From assembly GCA_034766995.1 (NCBI GenBank), contig CM068313.1, positions 11,277,012 through 11,341,011 on the forward strand: 64,000 nt of DNA, in the 5' to 3' direction. The notes beneath the pieces were generated by a model. The model was not told the DNA's origin, did no database searches, and was given only the letters and a program-made list of their open reading frames with translations. Position numbers and translations under genes: made by a program. Numbering within the stretch: the first letter of the stretch is position 1; every line of letters starts with the position of its first letter. The DNA comes from Acanthacorydalis orientalis. Its lineage: Eukaryota; Arthropoda; Insecta; Megaloptera; Corydalidae. Below are positions 12,886 through 25,228 of this stretch, piece by piece.

Positions 12886-13191
12886 TTATTAATGTATAGT
12901 GTTTCTGTGCATGTATATGTTTAAAGAAGAGAAAATAATTATTAACAGAAATTTAATAACAGAGCAAAGAAGTAAACAGTGAAATGAATCAATAAATAGA
13001 TGAAATACGAATATCAGAAAATGCAGTGGAAATGAGATAACAGATCGTTCAAATTGGAAACAACTAGAAGACACCTTTATTCAATATTGGATCTTCAAAA
13101 TAGTGTGTATTTAATTTCATGTCATATTAATACTTTTTTGACCTACAATCGATATGTATTTTATACAGTTAAACAGCATATATGGTTAATT

Positions 13192-13305
13192 AACTTTCAC
13201 AAATGAATTATTTTTCTACTCTCTAAAGCACAAAAACGTTATTGGTGATTTTTGATTGTTCTGTGTACAGACTTCGATTACGATTCTAATATCTTCTATG
13301 TTCCA
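13192..13305 (-). repeat. Interspersed repeat R1 (copy)
   Basis: TTTCACAAATGAATTATTTT, TAAAGCACAAAAACG, GGTGATTTTTGATTGTTCTG, ACTTCGATTACGATTCTAAT. The middle block is deleted. Confidence 0.45.
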
Positions 13306-14442
13306 AAATATAAAAAAAATTAGTAATTTATTGAGAATTTTTCATTTTAAAAATTTTTTTGTTTATGTGGTAAAAAAAGAATTTATTTGTAAAATAGCAT
13401 ATACTGTTTTATATTTAGATACTGGATATCCTCACTTATACATAAAATTAAATATTTCTTAAATTATTGAACATTTTTAACCAGATTTTTTTGTGATTTG
13501 TGGAATGAAGAGTAAATTGTGATGTTGAAATTTTTGTTAAAATCAAGGTACTTTTACTTATAAACTTGAAAATATTTAAACTGTACATAAATAATATTTG
13601 GAAATTTTGTAAATTATTTGTTTTAAAAATTTTAACTAGCTGTTTTGTATATTGATCTAAATAAAGTTACCTTATATAACCTACTTTGGATAGTTTATAT
13701 TAATATATTAATTCAGATAAGCCAAATTGTTCATGAAATTAAATCGTTAATTACAAAATCAATAATTGTTGACTTTTTAAAATATGAGATTACTTTTCTG
13801 ATTTAACTATTTTTTCTCCTATTAAACAATGGATATTAGAGTTTATTCTTTGAAATAAATAGTTTTTAAGTTTAAAAGCTACCTAAATTTTGGTCATTAA
13901 TGAAACTTATTATATCTTTCTGTTTGATCACGTTTCGTTTTAGTTAAAAAATCCGCCAATTATATTAAAAAAAATCTATTTTCAGTTTCTTGGAAATATT
14001 TTTAACTCGATACAAAAATAATTTTGTGCACGAACGATAATATATCATAACACAGATATATAAAGACTGGTATATACAAATGTTTATATGTATAAAAATA
14101 AAACATATCCTGAACATGTAATTGAAAAAAATGCATTCGAAAATAAATGATAATTCTCTTTCACCAATTTTAGTAAAGTTTTACTTATAACTAATTCAAA
14201 TTTTATTTTTAATACACGTTATTTTCATATATGCGCAGATTTCATTCGATACCAATCTAAAACTAATGTTAATTGTAATAGAAAAAAAAACAACGAAAAT
14301 AATTCGGTATCTTGTATTTCAGCTACTACTAAATATGTGTTGTAAGATGACTTTTTAAGACACCTTTTATTGAGTCACGATAAAAAAATACATACGTATT
14401 CACATATGTTAAGATATCAAGAAACTTTATCATATTATTTTG

Positions 14443-14448
<6 letters not shown>

Positions 14449-14488
<40 letters not shown>
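14449..14488. repeat. (TA)n microsatellite
   Basis: About 20 repeats. Confidence 0.95.
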
Positions 14489-14491
<3 letters not shown>

Positions 14492-14747
14492 TTACTTCTC
14501 TAGATAACTTGATGGCGGAACATGAAATTTTGAACAAAGGTTAATAACCACAACTATATAAATATTTTATATCCTCTTTGAATAATAACCTTGAGTGATT
14601 TTAGTATTAAATTATTTATTTAAATTTTATTTTTTTCCAAACTCAAACAAACTTAATATTAAAAATGCGTGTTTTATAATTTTTCAATAAATTCATAAAC
14701 TAATCTACAAAATGTACATTTTTTTGTTTTATATCATCTGTCTGGTA

Positions 14748-14795
14748 CTAATGACCTTAGTTGTAGACCTGCCCTTAAATCCCAAATATCAATAT
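14748..14795 (+). repeat. Short interspersed element tail, second copy
   Basis: ACTAATGACCTTAGTTGTAG and ACCTGCCCTTAAATCCCAAA match the copy at 56.37 kb at about 80% of positions. A (TA)n tract follows 10 bases on. Confidence 0.5.
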
Positions 14796-14802
14796 CTTTC
14801 TC

Positions 14803-14805
<3 letters not shown>

Positions 14806-14856
<51 letters not shown>
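14806..14856. repeat. (TA)n microsatellite
   Basis: About 25 repeats, at the tail of the 14.75 kb interspersed element. Confidence 0.95.
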
Positions 14857-14859
<3 letters not shown>

Positions 14860-15639
14860 GGATTTTTGTTAGTGTAACTGAAAAGCGATCACTCATGTGG
14901 CCTTAAAATGGATTATACAAATTAACATTTTTATTTTTGTCTGTGAATTTTATATTTGAAATAAACTTACTTTTTTTTCATATTTTTTAAAATTTTGATT
15001 GAATGGTTACTAAAATATTGTTATGATTTTCTAAAACAAATACAAAAATAACTAAAAATGATAAAGGATAAAAGATCAAACAACCTATAGATACTGAACA
15101 GGTCATAGCAAATATAATAGTGCGAATGAAATCAATACCAGCGATTTTTTATTAGAATTTTTTCTAAATATTGTTCAAGTCTAAGAAAGAGTATTGACCG
15201 GAAGTTTTTTACTTTAGGCTTATACATAACTTCAAAGTAAGAAAAATGTGTTTTTTAGTATAACATAATTTACACTGGCCTCTCTATTATATATAAATTT
15301 TAGAGATTAATAAAGTTTAGTAAACATTCTATCTACATTTTATATGCAGATAGAAATATGTCTTTTTGTTTTACGTTTTTAAATTTAGTAATTTTTTTAG
15401 TACGAAAATACACAATTAAGAATGTATGCCATTCTCGCGCCGTTAAGGAGTCTTCAATATCTACCTCACGACAGCATACCTACTGAAAATAGTAGTGGTT
15501 AACGGTCACAACCAATTCAAAAGGATGAAAACTAGCAGTATAACTATCAACAGGATCCAGGTACAAAATCATACAATTATAATTTAGCGAGTTCTACCTG
15601 AACTCTAACAATTCTAATTAATATTTTTTTTTAATTATT

Positions 15640-16165
15640 AGGTGCACATATTAATTCGGTGCTTTTTTATAGAAAACAAATATTTATGGAAAATAAATTT
15701 TATCTCAATCCTCAAAGTATCTCTTATATGTTGCATAACTTTGCTCCATCTGCCGGGAAATTGACGAATCAAAGAAATCGTGTCGAAAAAAAGATGGCAG
15801 CTTTGAATCGATGAAGTCGATAATTCATTTTCGAACCTCTTCCACTGTTTTAGCATTTTTTGGATGTTTTATGCGTCACAAAATCTTTTCCCAAAGCTGA
15901 ACAAATCATTCCTGTGGCTTCAGCAGCCTTTTTTTCAACTAAAATGTGAAAAGTAAGCAATGCCTAATATGCCTCTTTTCGGACACCATCATGTTGTCTT
16001 CTGTTTTGTAAGATTATGCCAACTGCTTGGCAAGATGTATTTTGTTAAATGTTAAATGTTAGCGTTGGAACTTGAAAGTCGTAAAAGGACGAGGAAATAC
16101 TTTAATTTAAAACAAAGTTATGATTGATTCAGTTTAAAGGCACTGAATTTATTTTTACACTTCAT
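15640..16165 (-). mobile_element. Mariner-derived non-autonomous element, copy 2
   Basis: This is the best-preserved copy. Its 3' end is at left, GGTGCACATATTAATTCGGTGC preceded by TA; its 5' end is at right, AAAGGCACTGAATTTATTTTTACAC. On the minus strand a 72-codon open frame (15638-15856) keeps the mariner-type C-terminus, RQFPGRWSKVMQHI, with further fragments upstream in other frames. About 525 bp remain of an element that should be about 1.3 kb, so it is an internal deletion derivative. Confidence 0.72.
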
Positions 16166-16479
16166 ATTTAAAAAAAAGTTCTTCTTTAATTTAGAAAAGG
16201 TTTTTGGATAATTTTCAATTTATAGTAGTTATAGAATTTATTTTTTAATTAGTAAAAAAAGCATGTTAACTAATATATGATTTTAATTGTAATAAAATTT
16301 TGTGCAGAAAAATTACAAAAAAATATTTTTCTTTTCAAGATATGAAATTCAATATCGAATTAAAATTTTCCATAGTTTACTAATTGGCTGATTGTACTTG
16401 CCAATTAACTTTTCGTGAATCATTGTTAGCTGTCTATATGCACTGTTATAGCATCTGAAAGATATTTCTGGCATGTTTT

Positions 16480-16580
16480 TGGGCACTGGCGGTGGTGCGC
16501 CGGGCAAGAGGTACCTGACCACGTGACATGGGCGTCTTGGCGCTAGACGTCGTGCGGAGGCAGCGATTCACAGTCAGCTA
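16480..16580 (+). promoter_or_regulatory. Putative core promoter of the troponin I gene
   Basis: A GC- and CpG-rich island stands out from the AT-rich surroundings directly upstream of the non-coding first exon. It contains a CACGTG E-box near 16520 and an initiator-like TCACAGTCAGC at about 16567-16577. No clear TATA box is placed correctly. The start point is inferred from the initiator and from the donor 85-90 bases downstream. Confidence 0.55.
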
Positions 16581-16660
16581 TCGAGGCTCGAGTTGACTAG
16601 TCACCTGGACAGAGCCATTTACGCTACCACCAGCGCAACACAGTTTCATATTTAGTTCCG
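16570..16660 (+). other. wupA: Troponin I exon 1, 5'UTR (non-coding)
   Basis: A moderately GC-rich stretch ends in a strong donor, TTCCG then GTGAGTTAG, at 16660/16661. There is no in-frame ATG that continues into the coding exons. In insects the TnI start codon lies in exon 2, so a leader exon is expected here. The 5' boundary is approximate. Confidence 0.65.
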
Positions 16661-17788
16661 GTGAGTTAGTTGAGAACAATTTTTACCTGTATTTTTGGTA
16701 CTGATCTGTTTATTTCATTTTTCTTGTGACCATATTAATGTAATAATATATCTGTATTACCTAAGAATATATATATGTTCTACAATTGATTTATATTCTT
16801 GTGTTACGTAATATTTGTGATTGGTGAATTGAAGTGAATATATATTTTTTAACTGAAGGATACGGTGGTTTTATCAGTATTATTTAATGTGATCGTTTTT
16901 TTTTCTCTAATTAGGGGTTGAAAAATAGTGTAAATATTTTTAATTGATTTCATCAAACGGCATGATAATTAAAATCGATATATGTGATTTTAAAAATAAT
17001 TTTTAAATTCCATTTCGAATAAAAAAAATGGTAATTAATTTAATATTTAATATTCATTTCATCATTTTCGTATTCTACAAAATAACTTTCACTATCTACA
17101 ATGTTTAAGGTTATTATTTTATTTAAAAATCTTTACACTATTTCTGTTTTCAAGTTAAATATTATTTATTTTTTATATTAGAGTTTACTATAATAGAATT
17201 TTTTTTTAACTAATCTCACTTGATATTCTATGCCTTGGAATATTTGTCAGTGTAACTGAAAAAAAATCACCCCTTGACCTAAATATAGACTGTACAAAAT
17301 TTTTTTTCTTTTTCTTGATTTTATGTTTGAAATATATTACCATTTAATTTTCATTCTTTTTAAAAAAAATGATTTAATCGTTAGTGTAATATTTTTATTT
17401 AATTGTTTTTATAAGAACTTTTTCAACTGATTTATATTAAATAATTTCTATATATTTTGTAATATGAAACGCATTTTTATTTTTTTAAATTCATGAACTA
17501 TAGTCTGAAGTGTATATATATATAAACTGGAATTTTATTTTTTTTTAGAAGTAAATTGAGTTCATTATATTTACAAAAATATTAGATTCACTTTTTAATG
17601 ATCTATCATATTGCCTTCCTAAAAAGGAAACATAAATCTATAAATACATGTGCGCAGATATACATAATTACTTATACACATATCATCATCATTTTTGGGC
17701 TTTGATAATCCATGTTTAGATAAAATTTTTTTCATATTTCCCAATTTAAATTATCATGTAATTTTTACACACAAACTTAAGCACACAA

Positions 17789-17791
<3 letters not shown>

Positions 17792-17881
<90 letters not shown>
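17792..17881. repeat. (TA)n microsatellite, long
   Basis: About 45 repeats with one TT step; in troponin I intron 1. Confidence 0.95.
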
Positions 17882-17886
<5 letters not shown>

Positions 17887-18305
17887 CCGTATACTGAATT
17901 AAACTTTTTATTTCCTATGTATTTTATTATAATGATTTTTCTTTGAACATTAAGAAATTGTTAATATTTGAAATCACATATTAGATAATTTATGGCCGTA
18001 TTTTTATTCTTTGATATAAACATTTTGAAGAATGAGAAAGAACATAAATTATTATGAAATCTTCTTGTACACATTATTACTTTTTTATTAATTATTTGTT
18101 TGAAGCTGAAAATAATTTAATGAAATACACTTAAATTATACAAAATAAACAATAAGAAAAAAGAATGAAACAGGAGAATTTGTCAGTATATGAAAAATTG
18201 ATTGTGTGCTTTATGTTTGAATGATATATTTAATTCTTGTATATTTACTATTTAGAAAATATAGTTACTTCAATATGTGTATATTAGATATTAATTGAGG
18301 ATTTT

Positions 18306-18310
<5 letters not shown>

Positions 18311-18365
<55 letters not shown>

Positions 18366-18376
18366 ATACATGCATA

Positions 18377-18474
<98 letters not shown>

Positions 18475-18478
18475 CATG
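18311..18478. repeat. (TA)n/(TG)n compound microsatellite
   Basis: Three (TA)n blocks split by (TG)n; in troponin I intron 1. Confidence 0.95.
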
Positions 18479-18889
18479 TATATATGGTGATATAGAAGAA
18501 GGAAATTAAAAATATGCTTTACACAAAAATATATTATTATTAGGTATTGTTTGCTTGTATTTGGTTTACTGTAATTTTAAAATCCGTATAAACAACAAAA
18601 ACTTCCAAAATTTCTTATAAATATCCTGCAGCATTAATATGGTATTGCTGAAAGTTTGAATTTTATATTTTATTTTTATTGTTAAGTTTTGAAAAATTCA
18701 CATAAGCCCTTGATAGATATCCGCTAAGTATATATAAATAAATATATATATATAAGAAACAAATCAAAATAATGCTATAATACATTATGAAAACAAATCC
18801 GCGAGATAATCGTTCCAATAAAAAACAGAGAAAATAATACATAGAAAGAGATAAGTCTGTTTAAAATCCTGCTGAGCAGCTTCGGAAAC

Positions 18890-19110
18890 ATAAATAGAGT
18901 AACACGATATGCGCGCCGGACTTGGATTTGCGTACCGCGCATTCTATTTTAGCAGGAGATGCCAAATTAGGTGAGCTGTAGGCGTCAGCGTTAACTCGTC
19001 GACGCTCGTCAGATTTCGCATAACACCGTCGTTTCCCAAAACTTACTTATTTACTCCCACTCGTGCTATTTTTAGGGCAGGTGCTTAGTACATTGGGGAC
19101 ATGCGTATAC
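18890..19110 (+). promoter_or_regulatory. Candidate intronic muscle enhancer (CArG + MEF2 motifs)
   Basis: A CpG-containing island of about 220 bp lies in an otherwise AT-rich intron. It carries a perfect CArG box, CCAAATTAGG, at 18962-18971 and a perfect MEF2 consensus, CTATTTTTAG, at 19066-19075. Established knowledge: Drosophila wupA is driven by an upstream element plus an intron-1 element bound by Mef2 and CF2. The matching position here, about 2.4 kb after the first exon, suggests the equivalent element. Function is inference. Confidence 0.45.
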
Positions 19111-19272
19111 GTATAAACACGTTCCAACGCAAATCGACACTTACGGTTTGTAGATCGTGTGGATGAGGCTATTTTCGGGATTTGTTTGCTTTTTAGATAC
19201 AGTCATTGGTTATGTATTCACAGCAGCTATATAAAGGAATATGCACACATATGTACATACACAACACAGCTA

Positions 19273-19275
<3 letters not shown>

Positions 19276-19318
<43 letters not shown>
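19276..19318. repeat. (TA)n microsatellite
   Basis: About 21 repeats, about 200 bases after the CArG/MEF2 island. Confidence 0.95.
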
Positions 19319-19320
<2 letters not shown>

Positions 19321-19950
19321 GTTATAAATTCTCGGATGTTGTGAAGTTAAATTTATATCATACTTGTTACATAATGATACTCCTACGTTAATACATACAC
19401 AAAGTAAATATAAACGTTTTGTTTACAAGCAAATATACAATAAAAATGCAAATAATTTAACAAATATACATCACTTGTCTACAAATTATAAACATGTACT
19501 ATTTAGATCTTTGTTTTTATTTTTAATAATCCACAATTTGTTTACATATGAACTCTATATAATGGGATTCTTGACTAATAAAAGGATAGTATATACACTT
19601 ATTTTATTACCTGTCTAAAAAAAGCCAGTTGTGAATATTTAGATGAAAGAAATATTAGAATATTTTTGAAATGTAAATAAAATTATCACAGGAAAATAAT
19701 GAGATGAAATCAAAAAAAAAGACGAAGCATTTTTTTTATTTACAAATAACTGTTAGTATTGAGTAATTACAGTCATTGAAATGGCAAGCTTCAAAGCCGT
19801 AATTTTTAGTAATATATATTCTTTTAAGAGTTTAAGAGAAATAAAGATATAAAATAGTAATTTCCCTTTTAACCATTTTTTTTAATTGTAATGGGAATTG
19901 AAATAAATTATATGCTAGATTAATTAAGTTTATTAATTTAAAAATTATCT

Positions 19951-19953
<3 letters not shown>

Positions 19954-20019
<66 letters not shown>
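19954..20019. repeat. (TA)n microsatellite
   Basis: About 32 repeats. Confidence 0.95.
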
Positions 20020-20021
<2 letters not shown>

Positions 20022-20165
20022 CCAAATTATCCACAAAAGATTTTCGTTGACGTCGACTTATGTCAAGATTTCTGTGGTACTCGTATATATTTATCTCTTA
20101 TATAAAATACAAGTTGCAAAAATAATCTATCTGCAGTAATGTTTATATAGACATACTACATATAT

Positions 20166-20170
<5 letters not shown>

Positions 20171-20222
<52 letters not shown>
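20171..20222. repeat. (TA)n microsatellite
   Basis: About 25 repeats. Confidence 0.95.
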
Positions 20223-20224
<2 letters not shown>

Positions 20225-20304
20225 ATGACGTTAACTTATTTATTTGAGACGTAGCTCTATGAAATCCAAAATATGTTTATTGTGTTACATGTACATGCTT
20301 ATAA

Positions 20305-20385
20305 TTGGCATGTGGCCGAACGCAGCGAGACTTTGGGATGGTGAGCGCTGCGAGGAGGGAGCGAGGCCCCCTAGTAGCATAAAAA
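20305..20385. repeat. GC-rich interspersed repeat (GAGCGAGGCCCCCTAG type)
   Basis: CCGAACGCAGCGAGACTTTG and GGAGGGAGCGAGGCCCCCTA form an isolated GC-rich island in the AT-rich intron. Its reverse complement shares CTAGGGG-CC-CGC-CC-CTCGC-CTCG with the island at 44.40 kb, so the two are copies of one dispersed sequence in opposite orientation. Confidence 0.5.
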
Positions 20386-20889
20386 TTGAATTTTTATCTA
20401 TTTTTTTTATATATAAACCAATTAATATACGGACACTACTGCAAATATTATATTTTTCGATTGGTCCACAAAATTATAGTTAACAACATATTAATATTAT
20501 TCGATATTTATATTAATTTTGTCATTATTGTGTATGTGTTCAAATGTGTTTGTTATTGATTATACGTTGACTAATATTTTTTTTTAAAAAAGGAAATTTC
20601 ATTACGACTTTTTTCGTATTTTACAAATCGAAAAACATATTCAGTTATAAAAACATGTTTAAGATGTATAATTCAGTTGTGGAAGTTTAATTTTGTTACA
20701 TTATTATTTTTAAGTGCATATTTAAATATTGTCTAAAAAAATTGTCTATCAGTAATATGGACTGAACTATTTAATTCCCGATTTTATAAATTAATACTAG
20801 TATTATTATTTAAATTTAATAAAATGTATTTACTTCTTATAATTGACAAACAAATATGTTTTTCAGGTCAATAAATCTACTTCATCAAA

Positions 20890-20904
20890 ATGGCGGACGA
20901 TGAG
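20890..20904 (+). CDS. wupA: Troponin I exon 2, start codon exon (MADDE)
   Basis: After an acceptor TTTTTCAG (exon from 20867) comes a 23-base leader, then ATG and the codons for MADDE, the conserved insect TnI N-terminus. The exon must end after GAG at 20904 (donor GTTAGG, phase 0) because exons 3 and 4 both start in phase 0. A consensus-looking donor GTATGT lies 5 bases further on, but using it would shift the frame. Confidence 0.85.
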
Positions 20905-23900
20905 GTTAGGTATGTATCGTTTCAGTTTTTTCGTTACTATCCTTTTCAATTTCATTCAGGTTACGAGTAAATCTAACAGTGTACTTATAAAAGGTAATAT
21001 GAATTAGTTTCATATTAATATATTTTTAATAATTTTATAATATATACCATCTTTATATAAATTCAAATTAATATATTATTTCTATTTTCATATCTTCACC
21101 TTCTATGCAACTTTCTATCAAAAATCGCCAAAATCTCCAATTGACATCATCTTTATCACAAACAGTATCAACTTGAAATATTTCTATATAAAAAGGTATA
21201 TATCTGACGCATGGCTTTTTGTTAATAATGTATAAAAATATAGATACGTTAAATTAGAATAAAATAGAATTCATTGTTAGTAGTTGATAGTTACATAGAT
21301 AGTAACTGTGCTCTGGTCATAAACTACATAGAAGTAGATTTATTATGACAAAAAAGCGGTATCTTTTATTGGTTTCAATGTAAGTATTTGTTTATCGATT
21401 CAAACACTAAAAATATATACCGTGGAAACATAAAATGGTTCGTTGACTTTTATAATTTTATAAATATGTTGTTTTGAAATGAATGTTAATCAGAATTATT
21501 TTATTTCCATTGATTTTTTTAGAAATAACATCAAATTATAGAAAGTTAAAGTCTTAGTAAAACGTTCATAAAGAAAAAAATTAAAAACAGATACTGTTAT
21601 ATTCATTAATTTTTAAAAAGCAATATTATATTAAAAAAGCATATATTTAATATTTTTAGTGTTTCAAAACCCCAATTGAGTTTGAAATATTCTCATAACA
21701 CAAGAAGTCTCCTATACCTGTCAATTTCTATAATTATTAGTTTTATTTCATTCTTATTTTATTATCTTATATTTATTTATTTAATATCCGTTTTATTATT
21801 TTTTCTTTGAAATTATTTTATATTTATTTAACCTTTACTCTTTAATCTCATATCTTATTTTCTTCTAGTTTAACCTGAAACTTTAAGACTTTCAGAACCT
21901 AACTGTTATTATATAAATAAAAATATCAATAATACACTTGATCTATAAAACAACCATAACCTAATATATTTTCAATGATTGACTTTTTCGTCTTTTTTAA
22001 AAATATTACATTTATTTTTTTATTTAGAGTTAATAATTACTATATTTATAGTTTTAATTTTTTCATATTTTGAAAAATACATTAAATTATTTATGCATGC
22101 TGTTTCAAGAGCACATTAGCAAAAGTATATGTAAAATCATAGTTAAATATTTCGTTAAAAATATAATTTTAATAACATACATGTTTGTCCGAAAGAGACG
22201 AAAGAGTTAATATAAATATGTTCCTCTAATTCTTGTAAAATAAAACTCACATAGTGACAACCTTTAAAAAAGAACATATAACCTAAACTATAAGAATTAA
22301 TATATGAACTGTACATATTCACTTTGACTTATATTCCTATGAATGGAAATATATAATCGTTGGGTTAGTAGTAAGTATTGCACGCCGCATGCTCCAATAA
22401 ATCCAATTTGAATATTCAACACTTTCGTATATTAAAACCGATGTACTTAATATTATTTATTGTGCTAAACCATTTAATTGAATGTTATTGTGATTTTTAG
22501 ATATGCTCAAAATATATAGTATTAATAGGAATTTATTTCGATGTTTAAATAAGTAGACTGAAACAACAAATATTAAATTCGGACTGGGGTATAAATATTT
22601 TACATGGATTGGTTTCAATCCATTTTAATTTTATTCTTCTTTAAGTCTGTTCGATTGTCTATGATAATCATTCAGTATTAATATTTTCTGTGAAATTTCA
22701 ATAATAATTTGATGAACTCATATCAGTGTTCAATTATACGAAAAATATTTGATTATTTAAATGCGTCGAATTTTTTATTTAATATTTGTTGATATATAAG
22801 TTTATATATGTGTCCGAATGATGAATATTTATTGTATATAAATCAGAGTCAATAGATTGTTTTAAATTGTATGGAATTCGACATATATTTTCAAAAATGT
22901 TTTTTATTTTTTTTTTGATAACTAAAAATCTCTTTAATATAATGAATATTCACTATTAACCAATTCCAAGAATCGGTATTAATTAAATGTTAAAATTCAG
23001 TGAAAATAAAAGTTAAATTTAAATAAGACTTTTTTAAATATAAAAGATTATGTGTTGAACTTAAGTGTATAAGTTTCATCTATGTTAAAACATGTTTATT
23101 ATTCTGATCATATTCTTCAGTTGGTTTTATTTAATTTCCCTGTGGAATTCTTTATTATTTCTTTATTTAATTTACCGATTAGTGGAATTTACTTTCAATG
23201 TATGTGTAATGTTACTAAGAATGGTATGAATTATATGTAGTATTTGGTAAATAAAAACGTAAATAATAAGTTTAACATAGATATTTGTAAATGGGTAACT
23301 AATTTGTTCGTGCACTATTCGATTTTTTTTCTTTATTTAAAACAAAATAAATATACGTGAATGGAACGTTTGCTATGAATTGGTTTTTCAATTGGGCAAA
23401 ATTATTAAAATTATATTTATGTTTCAAACAAAATGCAATGTCGTAATTAATATGTCACACAAATTTTTCATGCAAACACGCTTTAAAATTTATGTGCCAA
23501 AATGCCTTCAATGTCAATATGAATTGTTTAATTAACGGTTTTTCAATGTCTGAAAGCAGCCAAAAACAAGCAAGTAAAATTGAGAATCTTATGATTCCGC
23601 AAGCTTCTTGAACATTTTTTGATATGATTGAAAGCTTGTGCAAATGATTGAAGAATATTTAACTATTTCTTCATCATGCTTTCACGATCATTATGGTAGT
23701 CTATCTTGCTTGAATATATATGGTTCTTTTTAATAAAGAAACTGAAGATATTCCAGAAATAACAGATAAAATATTATTACCATTTTATATTAAAAAAAAA
23801 CATTATAATTAAATTGAATGGTTTAAATTACAAATATTTTTTATTTACTGTTATATGATTATTTATAAAACAAAAAAGACATTGAAAAATCATTGAAGCT

Positions 23901-23942
23901 ATTTATACAATTCTAATAGTTTTGTGTTTCTTTTTTTTACAG
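20905..23942 (+). other. Troponin I intron 2 (about 3 kb), no other feature seen
   Basis: AT-rich intron without a long TA tract or recognisable element. It ends in a run of T followed by ACAG at 23942. Confidence 0.6.
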
Positions 23943-23999
23943 CGAAAGAAGCTCGATGAGGCATGTATCCCAATTCAAGAGTTGAAGAAGAGTCCTCCA
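23943..23999 (+). CDS. wupA: Troponin I exon 3, N-terminal 19-codon exon, probably a cassette
   Basis: A clean acceptor (T-rich tract, TTTTTTTACAG) precedes 57 bases encoding RKKLDEACIPIQELKKSPP. A donor GTGTAA follows directly. Both flanking introns are phase 0, so inclusion or skipping keeps the frame. Exon 2 can join exon 4 directly to give the usual insect TnI N-terminus. Drosophila also has an optional N-terminal exon at this place in its flight-muscle TnI, but that one is Ala/Pro-rich and this peptide is quite different. Optional use is inferred from phase and position. Confidence 0.75.
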
Positions 24000-24466
24000 G
24001 TGTAAAATATTTTTTTTTGAAAAAATCGATTAGCTAAGAAGTTCGAAGCTTCTTTATACTAGATTTTTTATAAAAATATTTTACAAATCATTTAAATCTT
24101 ACTTTCAAAATTGCATCAGATTTCAAATATGTTCAAATCATTTCACAATTTAAAAACAGATTCATTTATATTTTAATTCTAAAAAATCATAGTTGTGCCT
24201 TTTTTGTTATGTAAATAAATTTTAATCAATTTATGTATATAAACACTCATATAAAAGACATGATTAAAATATTTAATTGGAAATAAACGTCGATTCGTTT
24301 ATAAAACGTCTCGATATAAAAAAGACATAATGTCTGATAAATCAATGGTCAAAGTAATTGACTATCTTAAATAATCAATTTAAAAAAATAATGAAATTAT
24401 TATATATTTTTAATTGGTTAAAAACACTTATCTAACACTTGCTTTGGCATAAATGGCGATATTTAG

Positions 24467-24595
24467 GAAAAGAAGAAGAAACAGGCAGAAATCGAGCGCA
24501 AAAGGGCCGAGGTCCGCGCTCGTATGGAAGAAGCTTCCAGAGGCAAGAAGGCCAAGAAAGGTTTCATGACCCCTGAAAGAAAGAAGAAACTTAGG
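24467..24595 (+). CDS. wupA: Troponin I exon 4 (N-terminal TnC/TnT-binding helix)
   Basis: This is 43 codons in phase 0 between acceptor ATTTAG and donor GTGAGT. It starts [20 protein letters not shown] and continues through [17 protein letters not shown], one of the most conserved stretches of arthropod TnI. It opens the long helix that lies on the C-terminal lobe of troponin C. Confidence 0.93.
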
Positions 24596-24702
24596 GTGAG
24601 TATATGATTTTTAATACACTTGAAGCAATTTTAAAAATAATGCATATATTTATGTGTTTCTAAATAAAGTTTAGACTGAAATTATATTTGTCTTAAATAC
24701 AG

Positions 24703-24826
24703 TTGCTCTTGAGAAAGAAAGCCGCCGAAGAACTTAAGAAAGAACAAGAACGTAAAGCCGCTGAAAGAAGGCGTATCATTGAAGAACGTTGCGGTAAACC
24801 TAAGATCGTCGACGACGCCAATGAAG
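24703..24826 (+). CDS. wupA: Troponin I exon 5 (helix 1, ERCG motif)
   Basis: The exon is 124 bases, from acceptor ATACAG to donor GTGAGT, ending in phase 1. It encodes LLLRKKAAEELKKEQERKAA, then ERRRIIEERCGKP and VDDANE. This completes the first TnC/TnT-binding helix and the conserved ERCG turn. The split glycine/alanine/glutamate codon after NE is finished by whichever of the four exon-6 copies is used. Confidence 0.93.
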
Positions 24827-25228
24827 GTGAGTGTTGTTATTTATATTATATTTCATACAATATAAACAAATAAAATGATATTTCTTACAAATTTTTCAAT
24901 AGTAAATTTTGTTTGTTATTTTTTCTTGAAAAGTACACATATTCCAAATTAAAAAATAATCTTTTATTACTTTGAATAAAAAAGTGTAAATTTTTTTAAA
25001 TTAAGAATAAAGAAAACGTAGTTTTAAAATATGTTATATGTTTTCATTTAGCTGTCAGGATTGATAATATATTAAATGTTTATTAATGGTAAGTTTTTTT
25101 ATATAAAAAAACATATGTATGTCCATTTACACGTTGTTTTTGATAATCTACCTGTTTGATGAACATTTTTCATTTTATCAAAAAATTGATTAAATTTTTT
25201 TTTTATAATTTTTGCGATCATTATGAAG

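Larger units (their letters stand above)
12880..15635. other. Intergenic AT-rich stretch
   Basis: One R1 copy, the 14.75 kb interspersed tail and TA tracts; no gene recognised. Confidence 0.5.
16661..20866 (+). other. Troponin I intron 1 (about 4.2 kb)
   Basis: This long first intron holds (TA)n tracts at 17.8, 18.3, 19.28, 19.96 and 20.17 kb. It also has a GC-richer island at 18.88-19.18 kb that is a candidate muscle enhancer, and a short GC-rich repeat at 20.31-20.38 kb. No coding sequence is recognised in it. It ends in TTTTTCAG at 20866. Confidence 0.6.

Noticed and set aside
17695..18495. Open frames made of YIYIYI repeats, here and at many other places in the window
   Set aside because: They are translations of (TA)n microsatellites and have no coding signal.
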